A stretch of 64,000 nt of DNA, taken from an uncultured Methylomonas sp. GTDB lineage: Bacteria > Pseudomonadota > Gammaproteobacteria > Methylococcales > Methylomonadaceae. The notes beneath the pieces were generated by a model. It did not search any database. It was not told the origin of the DNA and saw only the letters and a program-made list of their open reading frames with translations. Made by a program: the position numbers and the translations under genes. The stretch covers positions 92,607-156,606 of the forward strand of contig CAKZJE010000034.1 in the NCBI GenBank assembly GCA_936941155.1. The letters are read 5' to 3'. Of the stretch, positions 45,540 through 54,392 are shown piece by piece; positions within the stretch are counted from its first letter, which is position 1, and each line of letters begins with the position of its first letter.

Positions 45540-47579
45540 ATGCCTCTGCTTATTTTCTTGCTAATCAGCTTTTTTATTCCCAATAACAGCTACGCAATCG
45601 ACGCAACCACCCTCAGTTTTCAGCAAATCAAAACGCAAGACTGGCAACTGCACGATGTCACAATAAGCTTAAATCATATCGAAAATAACGCCTCACAATT
45701 GCAACTTTCCATTGCACAATTAGGATTGCCGAAACCGTTTAATGATTTGAAATTATTTCAAATTCAATGCCAGAAGTTTGATTGGCAAAACAGCGAAATT
45801 CACTGTTTAAAAGGCACGGCGCAGTTACAATCACAACTATTCAAATCGCCGCGTTTTAATTTTTCTTTCCAAATTACTGCAAAGCAAAGCAGTTTTAATA
45901 TTCAGCAACTGAAATTATTGGAAGGCTCGTTTGATTTGCAAGGATTTATACAAGCAAAAGAATGGAATTTACAATTAAATGGCAAGCAAATAGGCTTAGC
46001 TGTTTTGCATCAATTATTATTTCCAAAACTTAAATTAACTTTTGGTGCAATTAATTTAAATGGCAATGCGCATGGCAATCTGCAAGGTTTAAATAAAATC
46101 AATCTGCAATCGCAAATTGACAACCTGTCGATTCAAACTGCCGATGGTACAAAAGCCACTGAAAAACTTAATGCAGAATTGCATTTGCAAGCGACAAAAA
46201 ATGCTCAAAAAAACTGGTTATGGGAAACAACGGAGCTATTTCAAAAAGGAAATTTATATATTGAGCCGTTATATTTGGAAAATAAAGCTATTCCAATCAG
46301 TCTGCAAGCGCAAGGCTATTGGTATGAAGCTAAAAAACAAGTGGCAATAAATTCCGTAAAATTTAATCATCCAAATATTGGCTTTATGTCTGCAAATGGT
46401 TTATTAAATTATCAAACAAAATTTGCATTGGAAACAGCCAATATTTATTTAAAAATGAATGATTTAGCAGCAGCCTCTGAAATTTATTTAACGCCATTTA
46501 CCAGCGCGACAGCTCTTGACGGAATTTCACTTGCGGGGCGTTTAGAATCGGGAGTGACCTTAAAAAAACATACACCTACCAATGCGTATCTTATTAGCAA
46601 TCATTTTGCAATTACGGATAAAAAACAACGCATTCATTTAGAAAACGGCGTGATGTCATTAAACTGGGCAAATCAAAAAAATATTAAAACATCCCTATTT
46701 TCTTGGCAAAATCTGAAGTTATTTGATATTCCAATTAATGAAAGTTATTTTTTATTTTTACTGAATCAAAAACAAATTAGTTTATTAAAAGAAACGCGCG
46801 TGCCTCTGCTAGATGGTCAAATCAAAATTAAGAAATTTGATTGGGAAGCAATTAAAGATAAAAGTCCACATGTGCATTTTTCAGGAAAAGTGCAGCATAT
46901 TTCCCTGCAAAAACTGACCGAAGCATTCAAATGGAAAGCCTTGCCGGGTAAGATTAGCGGGCAAATTCCTAGTGTTAATTTTGTTGATGGCAAGTTAAGT
47001 TTGGATGGTGGATTAAAAATTAATGTGTTTGATGGTGAAATTAAAATTAATAAATTGGCAATGTCGGGATTAATGAGTGATTTTTCGCAGTTTTACAGTG
47101 ATATTGAAATTAATCATTTAGACTTGGATTTACTCACGCAACAATTTTCGTTTGGTGGAATGCAGGGGGGAATTTCAGGTTTTGTGAAAAATTTGTATAT
47201 GGAAAATTGGCAACCCGTGACTTTTAATGCGTGGCTGGGTACGCCAGAAGAAGATGATTTGCCACATCAAATCAGTCAGAAAGCGGTGGAAAATATTGCT
47301 AGTATTGGTGGCGGTGGGATAGTGGATTTTCTGTCACGGATGGTGCTGAAAGCGTTTGATAATTTTGATTATGAGAAATTGGGTTTTGGCTGTTATTTGC
47401 AAAAAGGCGTGTGTCAATTGATGGGCGTAGAACCTGCGGATTACGGCTACTACATTGTGAAAGGTGGCGGTCTGCCGAGAATTGATGTGATGGGTTATAA
47501 TCCACTCATTGATTGGGTGGTGTTGCAAGAGCGGTTGCAGCGCATTAATCAGTCAAGTTCCGATGCTGTTGTTAAATAA
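45540..47579 (+). CDS. ydbH: YdbH-family AsmA-like intermembrane protein
   Basis: 679 residues with an N-terminal signal or anchor (LLIFLLISFFIPNNSYA). The beta-rich body and the C-terminal YdbH/dicarboxylate-transport domain (GKISGQIPSVNFVDGKLSLDGG, VFDGEIKINKLAMSG, LPRIDVMGYNPLIDW) match E. coli YdbH. That protein, with YnbE and YdbL, is proposed to bridge the two membranes for phospholipid transport. Here ydbL is 3.4 kb away and no ynbE is seen between. Its stop codon lies in the left end of a MITE-like element. Confidence 0.82.
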   Translation: MPLLIFLLISFFIPNNSYAIDATTLSFQQIKTQDWQLHDVTISLNHIENNASQLQLSIAQLGLPKPFNDLKLFQIQCQKFDWQNSEIHCLKGTAQLQSQLFKSPRFNFSFQITAKQSSFNIQQLKLLEGSFDLQGFIQAKEWNLQLNGKQIGLAVLHQLLFPKLKLTFGAINLNGNAHGNLQGLNKINLQSQIDNLSIQTADGTKATEKLNAELHLQATKNAQKNWLWETTELFQKGNLYIEPLYLENKAIPISLQAQGYWYEAKKQVAINSVKFNHPNIGFMSANGLLNYQTKFALETANIYLKMNDLAAASEIYLTPFTSATALDGISLAGRLESGVTLKKHTPTNAYLISNHFAITDKKQRIHLENGVMSLNWANQKNIKTSLFSWQNLKLFDIPINESYFLFLLNQKQISLLKETRVPLLDGQIKIKKFDWEAIKDKSPHVHFSGKVQHISLQKLTEAFKWKALPGKISGQIPSVNFVDGKLSLDGGLKINVFDGEIKINKLAMSGLMSDFSQFYSDIEINHLDLDLLTQQFSFGGMQGGISGFVKNLYMENWQPVTFNAWLGTPEEDDLPHQISQKAVENIASIGGGGIVDFLSRMVLKAFDNFDYEKLGFGCYLQKGVCQLMGVEPADYGYYIVKGGGLPRIDVMGYNPLIDWVVLQERLQRINQSSSDAVVK

Positions 47580-47733
47580 CTGATGTTACGCAGATAGCTT
47601 TTATTGTCCACGAAAAGCACGAAACACACGAAAAATAGGTGGTTAAAATCTTGGAGCTTTCTAATAAAGTCAAATACAGCCCCGCCTGTTCGTGTTTTTC
47701 GTGGAAAATGACTTTTACGCGTAACATCAGTTA
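47577..47733. mobile_element. MITE-like element with about 45-bp imperfect terminal inverted repeats
   Basis: Left end TAACTGATGTTACGC and right end GCGTAACATCAGTTA are exact inverted copies. The inner arms CCACGAAAAGCACGAA and TTCGTGTTTTTCGTGG also pair. About 157 bp, no coding capacity. It overlaps the ydbH stop codon by three bases. Confidence 0.7.
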
Positions 47734-47879
47734 AATAATACCGAGCAAAATGCTTGCACACACAGTTTTATTTTGTCCAGCATCCTTGTTTGCTTATCCT
47801 GTTTAAAAACGCGAATGAAAGATTGTTACTCCAGCGTTTGACATATAATAAGGCTATCTCAGGCTTTTTTGATGCCCGC

Positions 47880-48600
47880 ATGAACGACAAAACAAACAGG
47901 TTAAGCGCAACGACACACCTTATTATTCCTAAGCTATAACACCGGAGCTATTTTAGAAACCATGCTCCGTGAAGTTTTACAATATGACGCGCCGATTTGG
48001 GTGGTGGTTGATGGCAGCACAGATAACAGCCGATTATTGCTAAATGCGTTAGTAACAGAGTATTCGTACAGTTTGAAAGTTGTTGATTTACCTAAAAAAT
48101 ATGGATAAAGGCGCGGCAGTTTTTACCGCGCTGCAACAAGCGCGAACAGAAGGATTTACTCACGCTTTAATTATGGATGCAGATCATCAACATCCCGCCG
48201 CTGCGATTGCGAATTTTATGCAATTATCTACACAAAACCCTGAGGCGATGATTTTGGGAAAACCCGTGTTTGCAGCATCTGCGCCCGCTCTGCGTGTGCA
48301 GGGGCGAAAAATTTCCAATGCTTGGGCAAATTTGGAAACATTAAACTGGGGAATTGGCGATTCTTTGTTTGGAATGCGCCTTTATCCGATTGCAGACTTA
48401 ATTGCGGTTTTGGAATCAACTCGTTGGGCGCGGCGGCTATCAATCTGGATACGCCGGTGCGTTATTTACGCGCAGAAGAAGGCGGAGTTAGTCAATTTCG
48501 CTATTTACGCGATAATACCTTGTTGACTTGGATGCACTTGCGCTTGTTTTTAGACTTTCTGCTGCGTTTGCCACATCTGTTAATCCGCAAATTCAAATAA
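47880..48600 (+). pseudogene. Family 2 glycosyltransferase, broken by frameshifts and a deletion
   Basis: The pieces in order: MNDKTNRLSATTHLIIP, frameshift near 47930, SYNTGAILETMLREVL...VVVDGSTDNS...LPKKYG, frameshift near 48102, KGAAVFTALQQARTEGFTHALIMDADHQHPAA...GIGDSLFGMRLYP..STRWARR, then a deletion of about 15 codons near 48435, and AAINLDTPVRYLRAEEGGVS...LLTWMHLRLFLDFLLRLPH. The parts align well with a DolP-type transferase (DGSTD and DADHQHP donor motifs). Its neighbours in other genomes are lipid-A or fatty-acyl assembly genes. It is clearly inactive. Confidence 0.8.
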
Positions 48601-48675
48601 GCTCTTTTTTGCAACCCATTTTAGATATTCAGCCCAATCACAGCCAAAGTATTGCTAGAGCATCACAGACCACAC

Positions 48676-49617
48676 ATGACAATCACACATTATGACATTA
48701 TTGGCGACATTCACGGTCGGGCAATAAAATTACTTAACCTATTGAAAAAACTAGGTTATCAGCGCGTTAATGGCGTTTACCAGCAAGCAGGGCATCAAGC
48801 TATTTTTGTTGGGGATTTTATTGATCGCGGTACAGAAGAAACAATTGTGCTCGACATTGTGCGCGGCATGGTGGGAAACGGTCATGCGTTAGCGGTGATG
48901 GGCAATCACGAATTTAATGCGATTTGTTATCACACCCCCGATGGCAAAGGCGGCTATTTACGCAGTCATAATTATGAACACACCCAGCAACATCAAGCTT
49001 TTTTAAATGAATATCCGTTAGACAGCGCGGAAGCCGCAGAGGTTTTAGCGTGGTTTAAAACCTTGCCGCTGTTTTTAGAAATCGCAGGGTTTCGGGTGAT
49101 TCACGCTTGTTGGGATGAGAAAACCATTGCGCAAATCAAACCCTTGTTGGATGAACAGAATTGTTTAAAACCAGAGCAATATCATCAAGCCAGTCAGCGC
49201 GGCACGTTTTTTTATCATGCGATTGAAACTTTGTTAAAAGGCCCAGAACTCACTTTGCCGAATTTGGGTGTTTTGAGCGATAAAGACGGTACGCCACGCC
49301 ATAAAGTACGGATTAAATGGTGGGAAAACAACTTGCGCACTTATAAACAAGCGGCTGTGGTTTCTGAACAAGGCAAAGAAAAATTGCCAAATGACCGCAT
49401 TCCCGATTTTGAAAACTTAGTTTCCTACGCAAATGACGCGCCGCCGGTATTTTTTGGGCATTATTGGTTCACAGGACATCCGCGCGTTATTTCTCAAAAT
49501 ATTGCCTGTTTAGATTATTCAGCAGCCCGAACCGGACGCTTAGTCGGCTACCGTTTTGCCGCCAATTCCCCACGCTTAAGCAGCACGAATTTTTACGCCA
49601 GTGATGACAATTTATAA
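48676..49617 (+). CDS. Calcineurin-like metallophosphoesterase
   Basis: 313 residues from ATG 48676. Two-metal phosphatase motifs: DIIGDIHGRA, FVGDFIDRGTEE, VMGNHEFN and FGHYWFTGHP. It resembles the serine/threonine or dinucleoside tetraphosphate phosphatase branch (PrpE/ApaH-like), but the substrate is unknown. The stop overlaps the next start (TAATG). Confidence 0.9.
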   Translation: MTITHYDIIGDIHGRAIKLLNLLKKLGYQRVNGVYQQAGHQAIFVGDFIDRGTEETIVLDIVRGMVGNGHALAVMGNHEFNAICYHTPDGKGGYLRSHNYEHTQQHQAFLNEYPLDSAEAAEVLAWFKTLPLFLEIAGFRVIHACWDEKTIAQIKPLLDEQNCLKPEQYHQASQRGTFFYHAIETLLKGPELTLPNLGVLSDKDGTPRHKVRIKWWENNLRTYKQAAVVSEQGKEKLPNDRIPDFENLVSYANDAPPVFFGHYWFTGHPRVISQNIACLDYSAARTGRLVGYRFAANSPRLSSTNFYASDDNL

Positions 49618-50825
49618 TGCTTGAAGTTGATGTGGTGATTATTGGCGCGGGGGCGGCTGGCTTAATGTGTGCGATTGAAGCCGGAAAACGTGGGCGCAAA
49701 GTTTTGGTTTTAGATCATGCCAATCGCGCGGGAAAAAAAATTCTGATGTCGGGCGGCGGGCGTTGCAATTTCACTAATTACACAGTTGAGGCGCAAAATT
49801 ATCTGTCACAAAATCCGCATTTTTGTAAATCAGCCTTAAGTCGATATACGCAATGGGATTTTTTAGCTTTGATCAATAAGCATAAAATTCCTTTTCACGA
49901 GCGCGAACACGGACAATTATTTTGCAACGACAGCGCGAAAGATATTGTGACGATGTTGTTAGCAGAGTGTGAAGCAGCGAAAGTGAAAATTCAGCTGAAT
50001 ACGCAAATTGAAAAAATCAACACAGCGCAAGACCTTCCAGGTTTTAAAAACCTGGAAGGTCTGAATTTCAGCATTATGACAGACAAAGGCACAATCGCTA
50101 CGCAGTCGTTAGTGATTGCCACCGGCGGTTTGTCGATTCCCAAAATAGGCGCAACGCCGTTTGGTTATCAAGTTGCGCAGCAATTTGGCATCAATGTGTT
50201 AGCAACTCGCGCAGGATTAGTGCCGTTGACTTTACATGCGGAAGATAAAAACAAGTTCGCGCCGCTGTCTGGAATTGCCGTGCCTTGTGAGGTGAGCAAT
50301 CAGCGCAAAAGTTTTAAAGAAGCGGTGTTATTTACGCATCGCGGTTTAAGCGGCCCTGCCATTTTGCAAATTTCTTCGTATTGGCAAGCAGGCGAGGGGA
50401 TTGTGATTAATCTGTTGCCGAATTTGGATTTAATTTCTTTTTTAAAAAACAAACGGTTGCAAAAAAGCCAAGCCAAGTTGAAAACCTTGTTAGTGGAATT
50501 GTTGCCAAAACGCTTAACTGCAACGTTATTGCCGGAGGCGTTGTTAGAAACTACGCTGGCAGATTTATCGGATGCAAAAATCACCCAAGTGGCTATGCAG
50601 CTGCATGAATGGACAATTAAACCGAATAGTACGGAAGGTTATCGCACCGCAGAAGTCACGTTAGGTGGTGTGGATTGTGCGGCAATTTCATCAAAAACCA
50701 TGCAAAGCCAGCAAGTGGCGGGGTTATTTTTTATTGGTGAAGTGTTGGATGTGAGCGGTTGGTTGGGCGGGTATAATTTTCAGTGGGCATGGTCGTCAGG
50801 TTGGTGTGCTGGGCAATATGTTTAA
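49617..50825 (+). CDS. HI0933/BaiN-family NAD(P)/FAD-dependent oxidoreductase with in-frame palindromic insert
   Basis: 402 residues. FAD-binding GAGAAG at 10-15, AGKKILMSGGGRCNFTN, LVIATGGLSIPKIGATPFG and the C-terminal GEVLDVSGWLGGYNFQWAWSSG are typical of the HI0933 flavoprotein family, whose function is poorly defined. Residues 139-149 (DLPGFKNLEGL) are encoded by a 31-bp palindrome of repeat family C (50031-50061). It is in frame and adds about ten residues to a surface loop near the middle domain. The gene otherwise looks intact. Confidence 0.9.
   Translation: MLEVDVVIIGAGAAGLMCAIEAGKRGRKVLVLDHANRAGKKILMSGGGRCNFTNYTVEAQNYLSQNPHFCKSALSRYTQWDFLALINKHKIPFHEREHGQLFCNDSAKDIVTMLLAECEAAKVKIQLNTQIEKINTAQDLPGFKNLEGLNFSIMTDKGTIATQSLVIATGGLSIPKIGATPFGYQVAQQFGINVLATRAGLVPLTLHAEDKNKFAPLSGIAVPCEVSNQRKSFKEAVLFTHRGLSGPAILQISSYWQAGEGIVINLLPNLDLISFLKNKRLQKSQAKLKTLLVELLPKRLTATLLPEALLETTLADLSDAKITQVAMQLHEWTIKPNSTEGYRTAEVTLGGVDCAAISSKTMQSQQVAGLFFIGEVLDVSGWLGGYNFQWAWSSGWCAGQYV
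50031..50061. repeat. Palindromic repeat family C, copy 3, inside coding sequence
   Basis: GACCTTCCAGGTTTT and its exact complement around one A. The same type occurs between genes at 32711 and 45246 (with TTTCAGG in place of TTCCAGG). Confidence 0.85.
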
Positions 50826-50852
50826 TTTAACGCCATGATGATTAAATGATGA

Positions 50853-50899
50853 TGTAGGGGCGAATTCATTCGCCCTAGGCGATTAAAATCGCCCCTACA
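50853..50899. repeat. Palindromic repeat family A, copy 6
   Basis: Almost identical to the copy at 10724 (one base change in TAGGCGATTAAAAT). It sits between the flavoprotein gene and ydbL. Confidence 0.8.
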
Positions 50900-51032
50900 A
50901 AAGTTATCAGAAAAGATTCAAGAAAGAATTAATCGAACATCATTTCACCGTGCTAAAACAACGCAACACATTTACATCTTTTAACATCTTGTAAAATCAA
51001 CAAAACTTTATTTAAACAAACCGAGATTAACG

Positions 51033-51623
51033 ATGAAAAAATTACTATTTTTAAGCGCGTTATTTTTATTAACCGCATGCGTTACCATCAATATTTATTT
51101 TCCTGCTGCTGCTGCCGAAAAAGCCGCCGACACGATTATTAAAGAAATTCAAAAAAGTATTCCTGAAAAAGCACCCGAACCGAAAGCCAGTTTGCCAAAT
51201 ACACAATCTGTGGTTTATCAATGGCTTGATAAAGCGTTAAATGTGTTGGTTACGCCAGCGCAAGCAGCGGAGGCAGATTTGGAAATTGACAGCGCGGAGA
51301 TTAGAAAATTACGCGCCAGCATGAAAAGCCGTTTTGATTCACTCGCGGGCTTTTATAAACAAGGTTTTATCGGCATCAAACGCGATGGTTTACTCGCCGT
51401 GCGTGATGCCAGTAGCGTGCCTTTAAAAGATCGCAACACTGTGAATCAATTAGTTGGTGCGGAAAACGGCGATCGTGATGCCTTATATCACGCCATTGCC
51501 AATGCTAACGGGCATGGTGACTGGTATGGGCAAATTAAAGCCACTTTTGCCGCGCGTTGGATAAGCAATGCTCAGTCCGGCTGGTGGTATGAAACCTCTT
51601 CAAATAACTGGAAACAAAAATAA
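51033..51623 (+). CDS. ydbL: YdbL-family (DUF1318) lipoprotein
   Basis: 196 residues. Lipobox LTAC followed by VTINIYFPAAAAEKAADTII, a pattern typical of DUF1318 lipoproteins and reminiscent of the ITINMNV segment of YnbE. The C-terminal part (KSRFDSLAGFYKQGFIGIKRDGLLAVRD, LKDRNTVNQLVGAENGDRDALY) is the YdbL domain. So it may combine YnbE-like and YdbL-like parts in one protein and work with the YdbH homologue at 45.5 kb; that is inference. Confidence 0.85.
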   Translation: MKKLLFLSALFLLTACVTINIYFPAAAAEKAADTIIKEIQKSIPEKAPEPKASLPNTQSVVYQWLDKALNVLVTPAQAAEADLEIDSAEIRKLRASMKSRFDSLAGFYKQGFIGIKRDGLLAVRDASSVPLKDRNTVNQLVGAENGDRDALYHAIANANGHGDWYGQIKATFAARWISNAQSGWWYETSSNNWKQK

Positions 51624-51624
51624 G

Positions 51625-52959
51625 ATGGCGCGTAGTAGAACCCGAAAAAAAGTATTCTCGCAAGAACCGATAAAAGTCACGATTGAGTCGCTGTGTCACG
51701 ACGGGCGCGGCGTAGCGCATGTGAATGGTAAAGTGGTGTTTATTGATGACGCTTTGCCAACGGAAGAAATTGAATTTATTTATACTGATAGCCACAAAGA
51801 TTACGCCGAAGGACGGATGGTCAATTTATTCAATCGCGCCCCTGAACGAGTTGAGCCGGAATGTCCGCATTATGGCGTATGTGGCGGCTGTAGTTTTCAG
51901 CATGTTGCTTCTTCTGAACAAATTAAAATCAAACAAGAATTGTTGAAAGAACAATTTAGTCGGATTGGCAAAGTGGAAATTCCACAAGTTTGGGAAGCGT
52001 TGACGGGTGCGCATTGGGGTTATCGTTCTAAAGCGCGAATGGGCGTGAAATATGTGGAGAAAAAAGGTCGGGTTTTAGTCGGGTTTCGGGAACGCCGCCA
52101 GCCATTTTTGGCAGAAATTGAAAGTTGCAAAGTCATGCACCCGCTGGTCGGCAATAATTTAATGGCATTGTCAGAAATGATTGGCAAGTTGTCGATTAAG
52201 TCTTTGATTCCACAAATTGAAGTGGCGATTGGTGATAAGGATTGTGTGTTGGCATTTCGCACGTTAGAGCCTGCACCGGACAGCGATAAAGAAATTTTGC
52301 GTGAATTCGCCCATCAACACGGTATTTCTATTTGCTTGCAAATCAAAGGCCCAGACACGATTACGCCGTTAGAGGGTGAGCCAGAAATATTGCCGACTTA
52401 TTCGTTGCCAGATCAAGGAGTTACGTTTAAGTTTAGACCGGCGATGTTTACCCAAGTCAATTACGAGATTAATCGACAAATGGTCACGCGCGTGATGAAT
52501 GAATTTGCGCTCACGAAAGACGATGTGGTGCTGGATTTATTCTGTGGCTTGGGCAATTTTACGTTGCCATTAGCAACCCAAGCAGGTCGTGTGGTGGGTG
52601 TGGAAGGTGATTTACCGTTGATTAATCATGCGAAAGAAAATGCTCGATTAAATAACCTTGATAATGTAGAGTTTTATGCCGCTGATTTAAGCAAAGATGT
52701 GAGTGAGCAAGCGTGGGCAAAGCAAAAATACACCAAAGTGCTACTTGACCCGTCCAGAGCAGGCGCGTCAGAAGTGCTGCATAATTTAAAAAAATGGCAG
52801 CCTCAGCAAATTATTTATGTGTCTTGCAATCCATCGACTTTAGCGCGGGATGCGGGAATTTTAGTGAATACATTAGGTTATAAACTGATTAAGGCTGGCG
52901 TGATGGATATGTTTCCGCAAACCGGACATGTTGAATCTATTGCGTTGTTTGAAAAATAA
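51625..52959 (+). CDS. rlmD: 23S rRNA (uracil1939-C5)-methyltransferase
   Basis: 444 residues from ATG 51625, 1 base after the ydbL stop. It has a TRAM domain (about 12-70) and [4Fe-4S] cysteines C80, C86 and C89 (CPHYGVCGGC) plus a later Cys. The SAM-binding VLDLFCGLGNFTLPLA, DPSRAGA, and the catalytic Cys in VSCNPSTLARD complete it. Full length. Confidence 0.96.
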   Translation: MARSRTRKKVFSQEPIKVTIESLCHDGRGVAHVNGKVVFIDDALPTEEIEFIYTDSHKDYAEGRMVNLFNRAPERVEPECPHYGVCGGCSFQHVASSEQIKIKQELLKEQFSRIGKVEIPQVWEALTGAHWGYRSKARMGVKYVEKKGRVLVGFRERRQPFLAEIESCKVMHPLVGNNLMALSEMIGKLSIKSLIPQIEVAIGDKDCVLAFRTLEPAPDSDKEILREFAHQHGISICLQIKGPDTITPLEGEPEILPTYSLPDQGVTFKFRPAMFTQVNYEINRQMVTRVMNEFALTKDDVVLDLFCGLGNFTLPLATQAGRVVGVEGDLPLINHAKENARLNNLDNVEFYAADLSKDVSEQAWAKQKYTKVLLDPSRAGASEVLHNLKKWQPQQIIYVSCNPSTLARDAGILVNTLGYKLIKAGVMDMFPQTGHVESIALFEK

Positions 52960-52977
52960 CTCAACAGGAGAAAACAG

Positions 52978-53439
52978 ATGAAAAAAACTTTTGCCCTCTG
53001 TGGGCTTTTATTAATGCTATTACCAGCATTTGCTTTTGCGACGACGTTAACAGTGCAAGTTTCAGATGGGGATTTGCGCAGTGAACCTTCTATGTTCGGA
53101 AAAATTATTAGCCATCTGAAGTATCACAGCGTAGTCAATGTGATTGAAGAGCGTGGCGCATGGCGGTTAGTCGATTTTAACGGCAAACAAGGTTGGATGC
53201 ACATATCAAAATTGGTTGCTGGCAATTTAAACTTAAGTGCAGGAAAAGATATGGGGAGTTCTGTTTCCAGCCGAGATGTGAGTTTAGCGGGTAAAGGTAT
53301 TACGCCAATGGAAAAAGCTTTAGTAATAGAGCGGCAATTGAGTTTTGATTATGTAGATAAAATGGAGCGTGTAAAAATCAGTCCTATGGAATTAGAAAAG
53401 TTTGCCCTGCAAAGTGATTTCCCTCGTATTTCTAGGTAA
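52978..53439 (+). CDS. Periplasmic SH3-like domain protein
   Basis: 153 residues. Signal peptide (ending AFA), then a bacterial SH3 domain (DLRSEPSMFGKIISHLKYHSV ... GWMHISKLV) and a C-terminal helical tail. Such domains often bind the cell wall. It is followed by the M48 protease gene 4 bases on, so the two are likely co-transcribed. Confidence 0.85.
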   Translation: MKKTFALCGLLLMLLPAFAFATTLTVQVSDGDLRSEPSMFGKIISHLKYHSVVNVIEERGAWRLVDFNGKQGWMHISKLVAGNLNLSAGKDMGSSVSSRDVSLAGKGITPMEKALVIERQLSFDYVDKMERVKISPMELEKFALQSDFPRISR

Positions 53440-53443
53440 TGCC

Positions 53444-54340
53444 ATGATGAATCGTTCAACTTATGTACTCTTTTTAGCGTTAGGTTTAACAAGCTGCGCA
53501 CAACTAAACAATGCAACCAAACTAGGTTCAAGTATTGCTGCTCAGGCGGGGCTTATAACCAGTGCGCAAGCAGCCTCTTTGCAAGTTGGCTCTGATGCTG
53601 TTGCAAAAACTTCTGAGGAGATTTCAGAATATGATTTAGGTCGTTCGGTTAGTGCCACATTATTGAGCAAATATCCTGTCAGTAGTCGACATATACAGGC
53701 AAATAGGTATTTGAATTTAATAGGAAAAACACTGGTATTAAGTTCTGATAAACCAGAAACTTACGGCAATTATCATTTTGCGATTTTAGATAGCGACCAA
53801 ATCAACGCATTTGCTGCGCCAAGTGGTTTTATTTTTGTCACAAAAGGCATGATTCGCTTGTGTAAAAACGAAGATGATTTAGCGGCGGTGTTGGCGCATG
53901 AAATTTCACATGTGTTGAATTCCCACGCTTTAAAGTCGATTAAAACCAGTCGCATTACTTCAGCATTAACCGTGATTGGTAGCGAGTTAGTGAAAAATTA
54001 CGCAGGTGTGCCGTCTGAAGTGCTGCAAGCATTTGAAGGCAATCTTGATGATGTGACGCAAACCTTGGTGAATAGCGGTTATGGTCGGGGCTTGGAAAGT
54101 GAAGCCGATAAAATAGCGGTGACATTGTTGCAAAATGCAGGTTATAACGCGGAAAGTTTGTTGCGCGTGTTAAATCAGTTGAAAGCGAACACTAAACCGA
54201 ATTCTGCTGATTTTTCTGCAACACATCCTGATACGGACGACAGAATTAGTGACGTTACAGGTTGGTTGCAAACTGGCGCGGTAAATCCGGTATCTACGGT
54301 GCGGACTGAGCGGTTTTATAGTGTATTTAAACAACTTTAA
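53444..54340 (+). CDS. Peptidase M48-family lipoprotein, probable BepA/LoiP-type metalloprotease
   Basis: 298 residues from ATG 53444. A lipobox (LTSC) follows the signal. HEISH at 152-156 is the zinc motif, with the third ligand in ESEAD. Conserved NAFAAPSGFIFVTKGM and TDDRISD. The family trims or helps assemble outer-membrane proteins in the periplasm. It ends at a strong bidirectional hairpin. Confidence 0.92.
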   Translation: MMNRSTYVLFLALGLTSCAQLNNATKLGSSIAAQAGLITSAQAASLQVGSDAVAKTSEEISEYDLGRSVSATLLSKYPVSSRHIQANRYLNLIGKTLVLSSDKPETYGNYHFAILDSDQINAFAAPSGFIFVTKGMIRLCKNEDDLAAVLAHEISHVLNSHALKSIKTSRITSALTVIGSELVKNYAGVPSEVLQAFEGNLDDVTQTLVNSGYGRGLESEADKIAVTLLQNAGYNAESLLRVLNQLKANTKPNSADFSATHPDTDDRISDVTGWLQTGAVNPVSTVRTERFYSVFKQL

Positions 54341-54352
54341 TTTAACGAAGTG

Positions 54353-54392
54353 GAAAACTCATCGCGGTTTATGATTGCTGCGATGAGTTTTC
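54353..54392. terminator. Bidirectional terminator between convergent genes
   Basis: GAAAACTCATCGC (54353) pairs with GCGATGAGTTTTC (54380), a 13-bp perfect stem with A- and T-rich ends for both directions. It overlaps the last codons of the minus-strand gene. Confidence 0.8.

Noticed and set aside
47838..47849. TTGACATATAAT, which looks like both promoter boxes
   Set aside because: The two hexamers are adjacent with no spacer, so they cannot form a sigma70 promoter together.
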